The notes: generated from the sequence alone by a model not told the origin. A stretch of DNA of 64,000 nt from Verrucomicrobiales bacterium (GCA_031256975.1 JAIRPN010000005.1:1-64000), one strand, 5' to 3'; positions 1-8,644 are shown, counted from the stretch's first letter. A program made the numbers and translations.

Positions 1-16
1 GGAAATGGTAAGCACG

Positions 17-59
17 GGACTTACAACGTATAAGTGTCCTGCTTACACCCTGTAAGTCC
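17..59. repeat. Imperfect inverted repeat (hairpin)
   Basis: GGACTTACA at 17-25 pairs with TGTAAGTCC at 51-59, and the inner bases GT.TAAG pair as well, giving a stem of roughly 20 positions with about three mismatches around a 6-nt loop. There is no T-run, so this is not a standard terminator. Its role is unknown. Confidence 0.4.
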
Positions 60-527
60 GGCATTGGGAAGTGACAAAGGTCACCCTTAGCTCCCTCACC
101 CTCAGCACAAATGGAAGCAGGAGAATACTCATCTCTCGCAAATGAGAACACATATTCCTTTTGTGCAAAAAAGTATACACGAAGAAATGCATTTTTGGAG
201 GGAAGGGAGAGAACTCTACGCTTGGAGCGCGCGAGCGCGCGAGCGCGGACAGCAGGTCAGTTTGTCAAGGTCTCTCATTTTCAAGGACTTGCAGGTTTTT
301 TACCGCTTCTTAACCGGCCACTCTTCGCAGCCTCCCAAAGGGCAAACTTCCCTAACAAGTGATGCAAACCTTATCACATACGTCATTTCCATGTCAAATG
401 TTACGTATAAAATACTTACTATTTATTTTAAACAGCAAAAGTTAGCAACTGTCAGGCGCGTACATTCCCTTTCCGTAAAGAGAGGAGCGGGCGGCTTTGC
501 ATAAATAAGTTCTGAAACCACCCTTTC

Positions 528-558
528 CCGTTCATGCTGAGCTTGTCAAAAGGAACGG
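528..558. repeat. REP-like palindrome carrying CTGAGCTTGTC
   Basis: CCGTTC (528-533) and GAACGG (553-558) flank CTGAGCTTGTC (537-547). The core resembles the CTGAGCTTGTCGAAG-type palindromic repeat scattered between genes in many bacterial genomes. Only one copy was noticed in the window, so the family assignment rests on resemblance alone. Confidence 0.3.
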
Positions 559-811
559 CGCCATTACACGCGCTATCCAAGGACCCAAGCAAGCATGGGT
601 TTTACCCAAGAGACGTATTTACCCTTCGATGCTTCGGTAAACTCAGCACTCAAGGTGAGCGGATGAATTTATTTGGACTTTTTTTGGGAATTAAGGAGCG
701 GCAACCGGCATGGGATCATAATAGGAAACCATGTCCGATAGCTTCCCATTGATAATGTGCTTGTTGTTGCCCATGCCGATTACACTCCAAATTGTCTTTA
801 TTAATTGCGGT

Positions 812-1027
812 TTAAGGCGCTGAATTATCCCGAAAGACCTCGTCAATGCGGCAATGGAGCCGGTTGAGGATTTGTTCGACCAGGCGCAGGGAGACGCTCT
901 GCCTACCCTTTTCGATGCGGAAAGCGGTTGAGGTAGAAGTGCCGATGTGCCGCGCAAAATGCTGGTAAGGTGTGCGCCCGCGTTGACGTCTGAGAAATAC
1001 GGCAAATTGCCTATCCATGCTATTCAT
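812..1027 (-). CDS. Small XRE (Cro/CI-like) HTH regulator
   Basis: A 71-aa protein consisting almost entirely of a helix-turn-helix domain. It has the order typical of Cro/CI proteins: a helix beginning FAVFLRRQRG, then TPYQHFARHIGTSTSTAFRIEKG as the helix-turn-helix (about residues 20-42), then SLRLVEQILNRL as the last helix. The ATG (1025-1027) overlaps the TGA of the PEP-CTERM gene upstream (1024-1026) in an ATGA arrangement, which decides the start and implies translational coupling as the third gene of a leftward operon. A DNA-binding protein made in step with surface proteins suggests feedback control of the operon or of related loci. The target is not visible and no ligand domain is present. 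Confidence 0.75.
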   Translation of the reverse strand: MNSMDRQFAVFLRRQRGRTPYQHFARHIGTSTSTAFRIEKGRQSVSLRLVEQILNRLHCRIDEVFRDNSAP

Positions 1028-2445
1028 TTTAAAAGGTTTTCCCTTCGTCGATGCAAAGAACAAATCACGAAGATAATCGCACCAATACCAAACAGCAACC
1101 AAGTCGAGGGTTCACGGACTTGCTGGAGTTGGAAAGTCAATGTGCCATCGATGAAAGTCAGGCTGTCGTCATCAAGAATGCTCCATTGGGAAGAAAGATT
1201 CTGCCACTGGATGTTTGAGAGATAATCGCCGGTGACGCCTTGCATGAGGTCGAAGCTGTAGAGTCGGCCTTCCTGGTAGTCGAAACCGTCGAGGAAGTTG
1301 ATGGTGATGGTGCCGCCGATGCCGATTTTGAAATTGTTTAACAGGCGGTCATGGAGGGTGCTGCTGGCGAGGTCGAAGAGGGCTTCTCCATTGAGCGAAA
1401 CGAAACCATTAAGAGTCAGGGACCCCACGGCATTTTCCGCGCCGGGAGCGAGGCGGGTGCCGTTGGCAAAATGGTTCTGGCTGCCGCCGATGGTTCCGGT
1501 ACCGCCTAGGGTGGCACCGGCTTGGATGTCTATAACATGAAGTGCGGAGGCGTCACCATTGATGAGAAGGGTTCCGGCTGTTAGATCGACGAAATCGGCG
1601 GCGATGGTGCCGGTGAGGATGAGCGTGCCGTTGCCGGTTTTATTGAGGGCGATTCGGGTATCGGTGCCGCCACGGGTGAAGGTGAAGTTGTTGGTGGCGG
1701 TGACGATGTAGCCGTTGGTGTCGAAGGTGAGAGCGGCGGTGTTGCTGGCGACGCCGTTGCCGTTGAGAGTGAGGTCGTCGAAGCCGTTGAAGAAGTTGGC
1801 ATGGGAACTGGTGTTGTAATACGCGGTTTGCGGGGCGTCGGCGACGATGGTGCCGCCGTTGAGATTGAGGGTGGCGGTGCCATCGGGCCTGACAATACCG
1901 CCGGTTTGCAGGGTGCCGCCCTGGAGGTTGATGGTGCCGTTGCTTGCCGAACCGTTTTTGCCGAGATAGATCATGGGGGCGGTGACTTTGGCCTGGTCGC
2001 GGATATTCAGTACTCCCGTACCGAATTGGCCGATTACGAGTCCGATGGTGGTGCCTGTAACCAGAAGTTGTCCGGTACCGTCCACAGTTGCCACCCCGAA
2101 GTCCGGAGCGTTAAAACCAAGAAAGGCATTCTGAACCGTCAATTTGCCTCCGGTGGTGATGGACAGGGTGCCAGGACCGGGCTTGTAGTCGTTGCGGCTG
2201 ATGTGGAGGCTGTTGACGCCTGCCTCGGTATTCAACGTGGCAGTGCCGCCAATGCCGATGACTGCCCAGTCGGAGGAATCGGGAATTTTCTGTGGTACTT
2301 CTCCGGCTGGTGACCAGTTGTTCGGGTCAGACCAGTCGCCGATGCCGAACTTAACCCAAACATGGGTGGCAGCGCGAAGAGGAGCGGCACAGGTTGCCAA
2401 GGCAAGAACCAGCAAACAGGCGAGGCGGCTAGGAAACATTATCAT
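1024..2445 (-). CDS. PEP-CTERM surface protein with autotransporter-type repeats
   Basis: About 473 aa. An N-terminal signal peptide (hydrophobic CLLVLALATCAAP, likely cleaved after LRA) is followed by Gly/Asn/Thr-rich beta-strand repeats with the GNGTLILTG element of autotransporter-associated repeats. The C-terminus has the PEP-CTERM layout: short motif, hydrophobic segment WLLFGIGAIIFVICSL, then basic HRRRENLLK. The motif reads VREPS rather than VPEPS, so the first Pro is lost. PEP-CTERM tails direct export and processing by an exosortase, which is not in this window. The start ATG (2443-2445; alternative ATG at 2437-2439) overlaps the upstream TGA, so translation is probably coupled. The last 110 residues closely match the upstream neighbour, showing a tandem duplication. 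Confidence 0.85.
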   Translation of the reverse strand: MIMFPSRLACLLVLALATCAAPLRAATHVWVKFGIGDWSDPNNWSPAGEVPQKIPDSSDWAVIGIGGTATLNTEAGVNSLHISRNDYKPGPGTLSITTGGKLTVQNAFLGFNAPDFGVATVDGTGQLLVTGTTIGLVIGQFGTGVLNIRDQAKVTAPMIYLGKNGSASNGTINLQGGTLQTGGIVRPDGTATLNLNGGTIVADAPQTAYYNTSSHANFFNGFDDLTLNGNGVASNTAALTFDTNGYIVTATNNFTFTRGGTDTRIALNKTGNGTLILTGTIAADFVDLTAGTLLINGDASALHVIDIQAGATLGGTGTIGGSQNHFANGTRLAPGAENAVGSLTLNGFVSLNGEALFDLASSTLHDRLLNNFKIGIGGTITINFLDGFDYQEGRLYSFDLMQGVTGDYLSNIQWQNLSSQWSILDDDSLTFIDGTLTFQLQQVREPSTWLLFGIGAIIFVICSLHRRRENLLK

Positions 2446-4265
2446 TTTAGGTGGTTTGCTCGCCATTGATGCAAAGAACAAATCGCAAAGATAATCGTGC
2501 CGATACCGAACAGCAGCCAAGTCGAGGGTTCGGGAACTTGTGTGACCTGAAAGGTGAGAGTGCCGTTGATGAAAGTTGCGTTGCCAGTTTGAACGCTCCA
2601 TTGCCGGCCGATGTTCCCCCAAGCGAGGTCGCCGGTGTAATCGCCGGTGACGCCTTGCATGAGATCGAAGACGTAGACCCGGCCTTCCTGGTAATCGAAT
2701 CCGTCGAGAATATTGATAGTCACGACCACGCCGGGGACAAGCTGGATGGTGCCGCCGGTGAGCAGACGGTCATACAGGGTGCTGCTGGCGAGGTCGAAAA
2801 CGGCGTTGGCGCCGGAGGCCAGCGTCAGGTTGCCGACCGTCAATGTGCCGCTGGCACCAATGTCTCCGGCGGTGATAATGCCGCCGCTTTGGACGGTGGT
2901 GTTGCCATTGACCCTGCCGTTGCCGCCGAGGATGGCGCCGTCGGCTACCGTGGTGCTTTGATAAGCGTTGTCACCGTAAATGCTGCCATGGATCAGGGTC
3001 TTGCCCGCATTGAGGTAAGTGTTTCCGGCATAGGAGTTGGAACCATACAGCACGAGAGTACCCGCGCCGGTCTTGTAAAGGGCCGCGCCCCAACCGCCGA
3101 TCGAGTCGGCCTGGTTGGCGATGGAGGTCGTGTCGCCGATGACGGCGGTGCCGCTGGTGCCGATGTCGAAGGTAACATTGCCCTGGTTGACGAACAGGAA
3201 CCCGCCGTTGTCATTGGCGGCGGCCTTGTTGCCCGAGGCCAGCAGCGTGACATTGTCGGCGACGTGCAGGCTGAAATCCTGCCCGCTGTAAAAGGCTCCG
3301 CCATATTGCCCGGCGGTGTTATTGGAAATCAAGACCAGGCGGCCGCCGTCGTCCGAGAAAGCAACCCTGCCGTTGTTGACGTAGAAAGCCCCGCCATTGC
3401 CACCGGCGCTGTTGTTCATGATATAGAGGGTGTCGGTGATCGTCCCGCTGAACGAGATGTTGCCGTTGCCCGCGTAGAATGCGCCGCCATTGCCCGAGGC
3501 GTGGTTATCCTCAATGCTGAGGACATCGGTGGTGACATTGTCGAAGTTGATGCCGCCGCTGGCGTAGAAGGCCCCGCCGTTGCCGCTGTTGGCGGTATTC
3601 TGGGAAATGGAGATTTGCCCGGCGCGGGAATCCGCGATGCGGATATCGCCGTTGTTGACATAAACCGCCCCGCCGCTTTGGCTGGCGTAATTGAGATCGA
3701 AGTTGAAATTGCTGCGGGCGTTGGCGCGGAGGGTGAAAGTGCCGGAGGAGTAAACCGCGCCGCCGGAACCGCCGGCCGCGGTGTTGCTGATCACCGTGAC
3801 CGACTGCCAGCCGTCGCCGCTGAACGTGCCGCCGATGGTGACCGCCCCGTTATTGGCATAAACCGCCCCGCCCGCGCCGCCGCTGCTGGTGTTGTTGCTG
3901 AGGTTCAACACCTGGGCTACCAGATTGAGCGTGATTGAGCCGCCCTCGTCATGGATGGCCCCGCCGTTGCCGCCTGCCGTGTTGCCGGTGAAAAGAACCC
4001 CGCCGCCGTAACTGCCGCTGAGCAGGGTGGGGTCCGCGCCTTGCGAAGACCAGGCCCCGCCCTTGCCACCCGCAGTGTTATTGGTATAAGCCAAGGTGCC
4101 GCTGATGGTGTTGCTGACCGTAATGCCCGTGCCCGAGTGGAGCACCGCCCCGTCGCCCGCCGTGCTGCTGCCGCTGTAGATTAAATTCTGCGCCCGCAAG
4201 ACGCCTGGCAAAGCGAACAGGCACATGATCGGACACACCAGAACCGCTGATTTTCGCATCTTCAT
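2442..4265 (-). CDS. PEP-CTERM protein with Pmp-like GGA(I/V/F)Y repeats
   Basis: 607 aa. A signal peptide (residues 1-25, cleavage near VLRAQ) precedes nine or so repeats carrying GGAVY, GGAFY or GGAIH together with NNTA or NTAN. This recalls the GGAI and FxxN repeats of chlamydial polymorphic membrane proteins and predicts a right-handed beta-helix. The tail ends in VPEPS, a hydrophobic stretch and basic residues, a classical PEP-CTERM sorting signal; there is no beta-barrel, so this is not an autotransporter. It is the first gene of the leftward operon, under the LysR-type cassette at 4318-4357. Likely a cell-surface or matrix adhesin. Which of two closely spaced ATGs (4265 or 4259) is used cannot be told. 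Confidence 0.85.
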   Translation of the reverse strand: MKMRKSAVLVCPIMCLFALPGVLRAQNLIYSGSSTAGDGAVLHSGTGITVSNTISGTLAYTNNTAGGKGGAWSSQGADPTLLSGSYGGGVLFTGNTAGGNGGAIHDEGGSITLNLVAQVLNLSNNTSSGGAGGAVYANNGAVTIGGTFSGDGWQSVTVISNTAAGGSGGAVYSSGTFTLRANARSNFNFDLNYASQSGGAVYVNNGDIRIADSRAGQISISQNTANSGNGGAFYASGGINFDNVTTDVLSIEDNHASGNGGAFYAGNGNISFSGTITDTLYIMNNSAGGNGGAFYVNNGRVAFSDDGGRLVLISNNTAGQYGGAFYSGQDFSLHVADNVTLLASGNKAAANDNGGFLFVNQGNVTFDIGTSGTAVIGDTTSIANQADSIGGWGAALYKTGAGTLVLYGSNSYAGNTYLNAGKTLIHGSIYGDNAYQSTTVADGAILGGNGRVNGNTTVQSGGIITAGDIGASGTLTVGNLTLASGANAVFDLASSTLYDRLLTGGTIQLVPGVVVTINILDGFDYQEGRVYVFDLMQGVTGDYTGDLAWGNIGRQWSVQTGNATFINGTLTFQVTQVPEPSTWLLFGIGTIIFAICSLHQWRANHLK

Positions 4266-4292
4266 AAAATCTTTCGTGCAGATTCAGGGAAA

Positions 4293-4360
4293 CCCTAACA
4301 CTTGATACCAATACTGCCAAATACCGTTTTAGTATTCATCCATACCCATCGGGTATGGAT
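4293..4360 (-). promoter_or_regulatory. LysR-type operator/promoter cassette A
   Basis: A perfect 23-bp palindrome, ATCCATACCC-ATC-GGGTATGGAT, occupies 4338-4360 and contains ATAC-N7-GTAT and T-N11-A. A 23-nt AATAC block (4318-4340) lies beside it. On the minus strand a -35 TTTGGC (4316-4321) and a poor -10 TTAGGG (4293-4298, 17-bp spacer) serve the PEP-CTERM operon starting at 4265. The palindrome is centred about 64 bp upstream of the expected start, the usual place for a LysR recognition site. It also lies 58 bp upstream of the divergent LysR gene, so self-regulation is likely. Confidence 0.65.
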
Positions 4361-4417
4361 TCAAGATTGTTAACTATTTATTGTGTGATAAAACACCACA
4401 GGGTATATTATCGGACA

Positions 4418-5314
4418 ATGGAACTACGCCATCTACGCTACTTTGTCGCCGTCGCAGAGGAATTGAACATCACCCGCGCCGCAAAGCGCTTGTCCGTCTC
4501 CCAGCCGCCCCTGAGCCGGCAAATCCGCGTCTTGGAAAACGAACTCGGAGTCAACCTGATCGAGCGTGGCGCCAAGCACATCCAATTGATCCCGGCCGGG
4601 GAAGTTTTTTTCACCGAGGCACTGGCGACATTATGCCATGCCACCAACGCGGTGAAGGCTGCGCAGGCGATGGCCAAGGGGAACAGAGGGAAAATCCACA
4701 TCTGCTATTCACCGTCATTGACGGTGGAATTACTACCGAGAATTCTGCGCGCGTTCCAAGAAGAATTGCCCCAGGTACGGGTCAAGTTGCACGAACTCTC
4801 TAGCAAGGAAATGTTCGACCAAGTGGAGGCGGGGAAAATAGATGCGGCACTCATGGTCCGTTTCAGCAAGACTCCAAGAAAAAATATGGTGTTCGAGGAG
4901 TTGCAGCGTTACGCTGTATGTGTGGCTCTAGCTCCGTCCCACCCGCTTGCCAGCGCCAAAAAAATCGATACCCGCCAATTATTGAAGGAAAGGCTGGTCG
5001 GTTACTCCCACCAGAATTATCCGGAGTATTACGACATACTTGACCACATATTCGCTCCCTACGGGCCGACTCCGCCGATCGCAACAGAACACGACAGCGT
5101 GGCCAGCCTGATCACCGCGGTGGAACTCGGCCACGGTGTGGCCCTCATGCCGGAAAGTCTCACCGCCCTGTCCGGACCAAGACTGCGGGTCATTCCCCTC
5201 CACCCCGCCCCATCCAAAATCTCGGTCGGTCTCACCTACCGCGCAGGGAAACTACTCCCCCTGCAAGAACGCTTCATCCTTGCAGCAAGGCGGGCGTCCC
5301 AGACCAAAAGCTGA
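4418..5314 (+). CDS. LysR-type regulator, BenM/CatM-like
   Basis: 298 aa. The first 60 residues are a LysR winged helix-turn-helix (MELRHLRYFVAVAEE, then NITRAAKRLSVSQPPLSRQI), most like the BenM/CatM/CbbR group. The rest fits the two-lobed effector domain. The start at 4418 is chosen because it gives the canonical MELRHLRYF beginning; an upstream in-frame ATG at 4355 would add 21 odd residues and overlap the palindrome. The gene is divergent from the PEP-CTERM operon across palindrome A, the usual LysR arrangement. Because six more copies of that palindrome lie before adhesin genes or relics in the next 31 kb, I infer that this protein is their common regulator. The effector molecule is unknown. 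Confidence 0.9.
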   Translation: MELRHLRYFVAVAEELNITRAAKRLSVSQPPLSRQIRVLENELGVNLIERGAKHIQLIPAGEVFFTEALATLCHATNAVKAAQAMAKGNRGKIHICYSPSLTVELLPRILRAFQEELPQVRVKLHELSSKEMFDQVEAGKIDAALMVRFSKTPRKNMVFEELQRYAVCVALAPSHPLASAKKIDTRQLLKERLVGYSHQNYPEYYDILDHIFAPYGPTPPIATEHDSVASLITAVELGHGVALMPESLTALSGPRLRVIPLHPAPSKISVGLTYRAGKLLPLQERFILAARRASQTKS

Positions 5315-5380
5315 TATTCTGCAACAGACCACTATCTATTACACGCGGCCTCCTATATGGCTTGGCAAGCAAAACAAGAA

Positions 5381-5410
5381 TCAGGGCTCCCCATTGTGAA
5401 GTCGCCCTGA
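5381..5410 (-). terminator. Terminator-like hairpin of a repeated family
   Basis: TCAGGGC (5381-5387) pairs with GCCCTGA (5404-5410). On the minus strand the stem is followed by ATTCTTGTTTTG, so it could end leftward transcription from the ferritin-like gene; on the plus strand it follows the LysR gene by 66 bp. Related stems with a GCGACT/AGTCGC core occur at 13295, 20201 and 33998. Confidence 0.45.
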
Positions 5411-5434
5411 CCTCTTCTCGCTGTGGCAACGATA

Positions 5435-5491
5435 GGATAAGGGAGAACTTAAACCCAACCACCACTCAACGGAAAATCTTCACTTAATCAG
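5435..5491. repeat. Dispersed 57-bp repeat, copy 1
   Basis: This stretch, starting GGATAAGGGAGAACTTAAAC and ending CACTTAATCAG, recurs at 20247-20303 with about 53 of 57 identical positions. Both copies lie next to a terminator-like hairpin and near degenerate genes. It looks like a shared downstream piece of duplicated adhesin-locus units. The remaining bases 5492-5692 hold no gene I can support. Confidence 0.6.
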
Positions 5492-5692
5492 CCGGCAACC
5501 TTCATTGTATTGCAATTTATCTATTTATATCCCAATAGAGATATGTAATTTTCCATACATCACCTGATAAAGGAATTTTAATCCAAGTATACGAACCGAT
5601 GATACCTGACCATGTCGGACAAGAATCAGGCTAGGGTTGCCAATATCCTGCGCCCTATTCACTTGGTTTGGACAGGGAATCGACTAGACGGA

Positions 5693-6049
5693 TTATTTCA
5701 AACCGATCAGGGCTTGTTTACCGAGGAATTTGGATGCGGTGTCGGCCAGCAATGATGCCATGCCCTCGGAGAGTTCGCCCGAAGCCACCGCCTTATCGAT
5801 GGTCTCCAGAATGTCTCGGATGGCTGTGGCTACGCCGATATCAATATATTTCGGCTCCAACACAGTGGCAGTGAGCTGCTCCGTCTTTTTGCCCGCCATG
5901 AAATATTGTTCTGCCACATTGTCCGCCATTTCGCCCAAATCTTCCTGCAAGCGGTCATACGGCAGGTGTTCTGCGTAAGATGATGCTTTCCAGTGGGAGA
6001 GTTTACATGCGTATTTGAATGCAATCAGTTTTTGCAGTAATTCCAACAT
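5693..6049 (-). CDS. Dps/ferritin-like protein
   Basis: 118 aa. The N-terminal half has the helix pattern and metal-site spacing of the Dps family: His19-Trp20, His28, and Asp43-x3-Glu47 in ADNVAEQY, so a ferroxidase-type iron site is plausible. It is shorter than a typical Dps (about 150-170 aa) and resembles the short ferritin-like proteins found in phages and PVC genomes. The start at 6049 is chosen because MLELLQKLIAFKY recurs in the broken paralogue at 8844-9062, aligned from the same Met. It is monocistronic and leftward, divergent from amtB, with an AT-rich inverted repeat upstream. Function in iron storage or DNA protection is inferred from the motif only. Confidence 0.6.
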   Translation of the reverse strand: MLELLQKLIAFKYACKLSHWKASSYAEHLPYDRLQEDLGEMADNVAEQYFMAGKKTEQLTATVLEPKYIDIGVATAIRDILETIDKAVASGELSEGMASLLADTASKFLGKQALIGLK

Positions 6050-6101
6050 AATAAATCTCCAATTGAGAGTTAACGCCAATGCTACAGGCCTTTTCAGGAA
6101 G

Positions 6102-6136
6102 AAATCTAAATCTATGTATTAGCATGATTTAGATTT
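6102..6136. promoter_or_regulatory. AT-rich inverted repeat between ferritin-like gene and amtB
   Basis: AAATCTAAATC (6102-6112) and GATTTAGATTT (6126-6136) are perfect 11-bp arms around 13 nt. It lies 53 bp upstream of the ferritin-like start and about 95 bp upstream of the sigma-54 promoter of amtB, so it could be an operator for the first or an enhancer site for an NtrC-like activator. No known consensus is matched. Confidence 0.4.
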
Positions 6137-6230
6137 ATAGTATTATTTTTTATACAAATATTCATTTATTCGAAGATTACAACCTAAAAACTATTTTTAG
6201 CTCATATTAGCAGGATATTGATAAATCAAA

Positions 6231-6247
6231 TTGGCACGACTCCTGCT
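6231..6247 (+). promoter_or_regulatory. Sigma-54 promoter of amtB
   Basis: TTGGCACGACTCCTGCT matches the RpoN consensus YTGGCACG-N4-TTGCW at all but one position (CTGC for TTGC), with correct -24/-12 spacing. It lies about 135 bp before the amtB ATG. Nitrogen-controlled amtB-glnK operons are commonly sigma-54 dependent, so the match fits the genes behind it. Confidence 0.8.
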
Positions 6248-6381
6248 TAATCCCGTTATGTGTTCATGAAATTAACTATCTGGCGCAATAGTAACCGTAC
6301 GGAGCGCAGTCCGCCGTCGTGAAGAAAAAAAATCCAATTACCCCAAGAAAAAATTCACTATCAAAAATAACGGAAACAAAA

Positions 6382-7716
6382 ATGAAGAAATTCTTTAGCA
6401 AGTTACAGGTGCCGCTGCAGGCGGCGGCAATAACCACAATAATAATGGAAATGGGTTCACAAGCACAGGCCGCGGAGGAAGCGGCGGCACCCGCGCTCAA
6501 TTCAGGCGACACGGCGTGGATGCTGGTCAGCACGGCGTTCGTGCTGTTCATGACACTGCCGGGGCTGGCGTTGTTCTACGGCGGCCTCGTGCGCCGGAAG
6601 AATGTGCTCTCCGTGCTGGCACAGTGCCTCGGCATCGCAGGGCTGGCGGCATTGCTGTGGTGGGCGGTGGGTTACAGCCTGTCGTTCAGCGGCGAGGGCA
6701 AGTTCATCGGCGATCTGGGCAAGGTGTTTTTCAAAGGACTTTACGGGCCCGAGGGAAATAACATTGATTTCTCCAGCATGCTGGCAGGAGTACCGGACTC
6801 GGTGCATGCGATGTTCCAGTATACGTTCGCGGTGATTACCCCGGCATTGATCGTGGGTGCTATCGCGGAGCGTATGAAATTCACCGCGGTGATGGCGTTC
6901 ATCGGGGGCTGGCTGTTCCTGGTGTACTTCCCCTTCGCTCACATGGTGTGGGGCGGCGGCTGGATCGGCGGCGAGATCGGGGCGATTGATTTCGCTGGTG
7001 GACTAGTGGTGCATATGTCGTCTGGTTTCTCGGCACTGGTGTTGGCATTGATTCTCGGACCGCGTGTCGGTTTCGGCAAGGAGAAGATGGCGCCGCACAG
7101 CATGGTGCTTTGCATGATCGGCACGGCAATCCTGTGGGTCGGCTGGTACGGGTTCAACGCAGGTAGCGCGGGCGCGGCCAACGGCGCGGCGGGCAATGCG
7201 TTCCTGACAACCACGCTAGCGGCAGCCATTGGCGGCTTCGTGTGGGCGGGATTGGAATTTATCATCAAGCGTCAGCCCTCGGTGCTGGGTTTTTGTTCCG
7301 GCGTAGTGGGCGGCTTGGTGGTCATCACTCCGGCGGCGGGTTTTGTCGACGCGACGGGCGCGGTCATCTGCGGTGTCGCCGCGGGCGTGGTGCCGTTCTT
7401 CGCCTGCGTGTATTTGAAGAAGTGGCTGGGTTATGACGATGCACTGGACACCTTCGGCGTGCACGCCATCGGCGGCACGGTCGGAACCCTGCTGACAGGC
7501 ATCCTTGCGGTGGAATTCGTCGGCGGCAAGGCAGGCGGCATGGAATTGTTCCTCAAGCAGCTTTACAGCGTGGGCATCGTGGCAGTGTGGAGTGTGGTGG
7601 CGACAGTGATTCTCGCCTACCTCGTCAAGTTCACCATCGGCCTACGCCCGACCAAGGAACAGGAAATCGAAGGTCTGGACATCACCGACCACGGTGAAGA
7701 AGGATACAATCTCTAA
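6382..7716 (+). CDS. amtB: Ammonium transporter AmtB
   Basis: 444 aa with a cleavable N-terminal signal (ends SQAQA, about residue 33) and the eleven-helix Amt fold in the inner membrane. Family marks are the GLALFYGGLVR segment, DFAGGLVVHMSSG with the first pore His, WYGFNAGSA, and HAIGGTVGTLLTG with the second pore His. It conducts ammonium/ammonia and is closed by P-II binding. The start at 6382 gives a normal signal peptide; an upstream in-frame GTG at 6319 would only add a lysine-rich stretch. It forms an operon with the P-II gene 66 bp downstream and is preceded by a sigma-54 promoter, indicating control by nitrogen status. Confidence 0.97.
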   Translation: MKKFFSKLQVPLQAAAITTIIMEMGSQAQAAEEAAAPALNSGDTAWMLVSTAFVLFMTLPGLALFYGGLVRRKNVLSVLAQCLGIAGLAALLWWAVGYSLSFSGEGKFIGDLGKVFFKGLYGPEGNNIDFSSMLAGVPDSVHAMFQYTFAVITPALIVGAIAERMKFTAVMAFIGGWLFLVYFPFAHMVWGGGWIGGEIGAIDFAGGLVVHMSSGFSALVLALILGPRVGFGKEKMAPHSMVLCMIGTAILWVGWYGFNAGSAGAANGAAGNAFLTTTLAAAIGGFVWAGLEFIIKRQPSVLGFCSGVVGGLVVITPAAGFVDATGAVICGVAAGVVPFFACVYLKKWLGYDDALDTFGVHAIGGTVGTLLTGILAVEFVGGKAGGMELFLKQLYSVGIVAVWSVVATVILAYLVKFTIGLRPTKEQEIEGLDITDHGEEGYNL

Positions 7717-8121
<405 letters not shown>

Positions 8122-8192
8122 GCGACCCTACCCCCTGGATGATTTTGTCTTGATCCTCTTCACATCAAGACAAAGCAAGACCGCACGGCGGC

Positions 8193-8246
8193 ACTCCTCC
8201 TTCCGGTTCTCACACACAGAGAATTAACCATACCGGAAGGAGGAGT
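8193..8246. terminator. Long hairpin downstream of glnK
   Basis: A perfect 15-bp stem, ACTCCTCCTTCCGGT (8193-8207) with its complement (8232-8246), around a 24-nt loop, 71 bp after the glnK stop. It lacks a clear T-run, so it may act as a barrier or 3'-end stabiliser. It also stands between the rightward amtB-glnK operon and the leftward small gene at 8264-8401 and could serve both. Confidence 0.55.
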
Positions 8247-8263
8247 CATTGCGCAAATTCTAA

Positions 8264-8401
8264 TCAAAACCGGAAATAGCGGGCCACATGCCGGAACAAT
8301 CTGTCCGCCGATTCCACACCTTTATAGCGGTAAAGAACCAGATATAGTCCCATCCTGAATATCAGCAGGAACCAGATGACGGTGCCCAGATCTATTCCCA
8401 T
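8264..8401 (-). CDS. 45-aa putative membrane protein
   Basis: A short frame starting MGIDLGTVIWFLLIFRMGLY. Residues 8-24 form one hydrophobic, aromatic-rich segment that can span the membrane; the C-terminal half is basic (RYKGVESADRLFRH). The best support is a good ribosome binding site, AAGGA with a 6-nt gap before the ATG (minus strand). I do not recognise the family. It lies between the glnK hairpin and a degraded PEP-CTERM gene, so a remnant of a larger gene is possible, although the binding site argues for real translation. Confidence 0.45.
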   Translation of the reverse strand: MGIDLGTVIWFLLIFRMGLYLVLYRYKGVESADRLFRHVARYFRF

Positions 8402-8518
8402 AGACCATCCTTCAGAACTCCCCCCCCACAGGAATCCCCACCAACTTGAACAGGTAACGGACGATTTCGTCCAGTGCCTTGTGGTGGGGTTGGGAGTTTA
8501 CCTGGCATTGTCCCCGGA

Positions 8519-8644
8519 CTAGCAGCGACGGTAAATGACAAAACCCATAAGTCCCAGTCCCGCACCGAGCAAAAAATACGCGGACGGTTCCGGCACTGAG
8601 AAAACCCCGTAGATCCATTCCCGCCACTGCGAAGATCCGATGTT
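8519..8644 (-). pseudogene. C-terminal relic of a PEP-CTERM protein
   Basis: The minus strand encodes a clear PEP-CTERM tail: VPEPS, hydrophobic AYFLLGAGLGLMGFVIY, then RRC and a stop. Upstream of about 8644 the frame loses resemblance to any exported protein and no signal peptide precedes it, so only the sorting tail is left. It is a different lineage from the tails at 1024 and 2442. Between it and the small gene at 8401 lies an 8-C run with another short frame (ending at 8412) that I cannot assign. Confidence 0.65.

Larger units (their letters stand above)
1..811. other. Region without a convincing gene
   Basis: The short open frames here have no family-like features or ribosome binding sites. 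What can be seen is an imperfect hairpin at 17-59, a GC-rich tandem repeat of GCGCGCGA at about 226-247, and a REP-like palindrome at 528-558. Arms CGGCATGGG (706-714) and CCCATGCCG (770-778) form a loose inverted repeat just downstream of the small regulator gene and might end the leftward operon. Confidence 0.5.

Noticed and set aside
111-752. Three short rightward frames near the left end
   Set aside because: Mutually overlapping, no ribosome binding site, no recognisable features, cross repeats and hairpins.
2451-3938. 495-codon rightward frame opposite the Pmp-like gene
   Set aside because: Same mirror effect of repetitive GC-rich coding; no family features.
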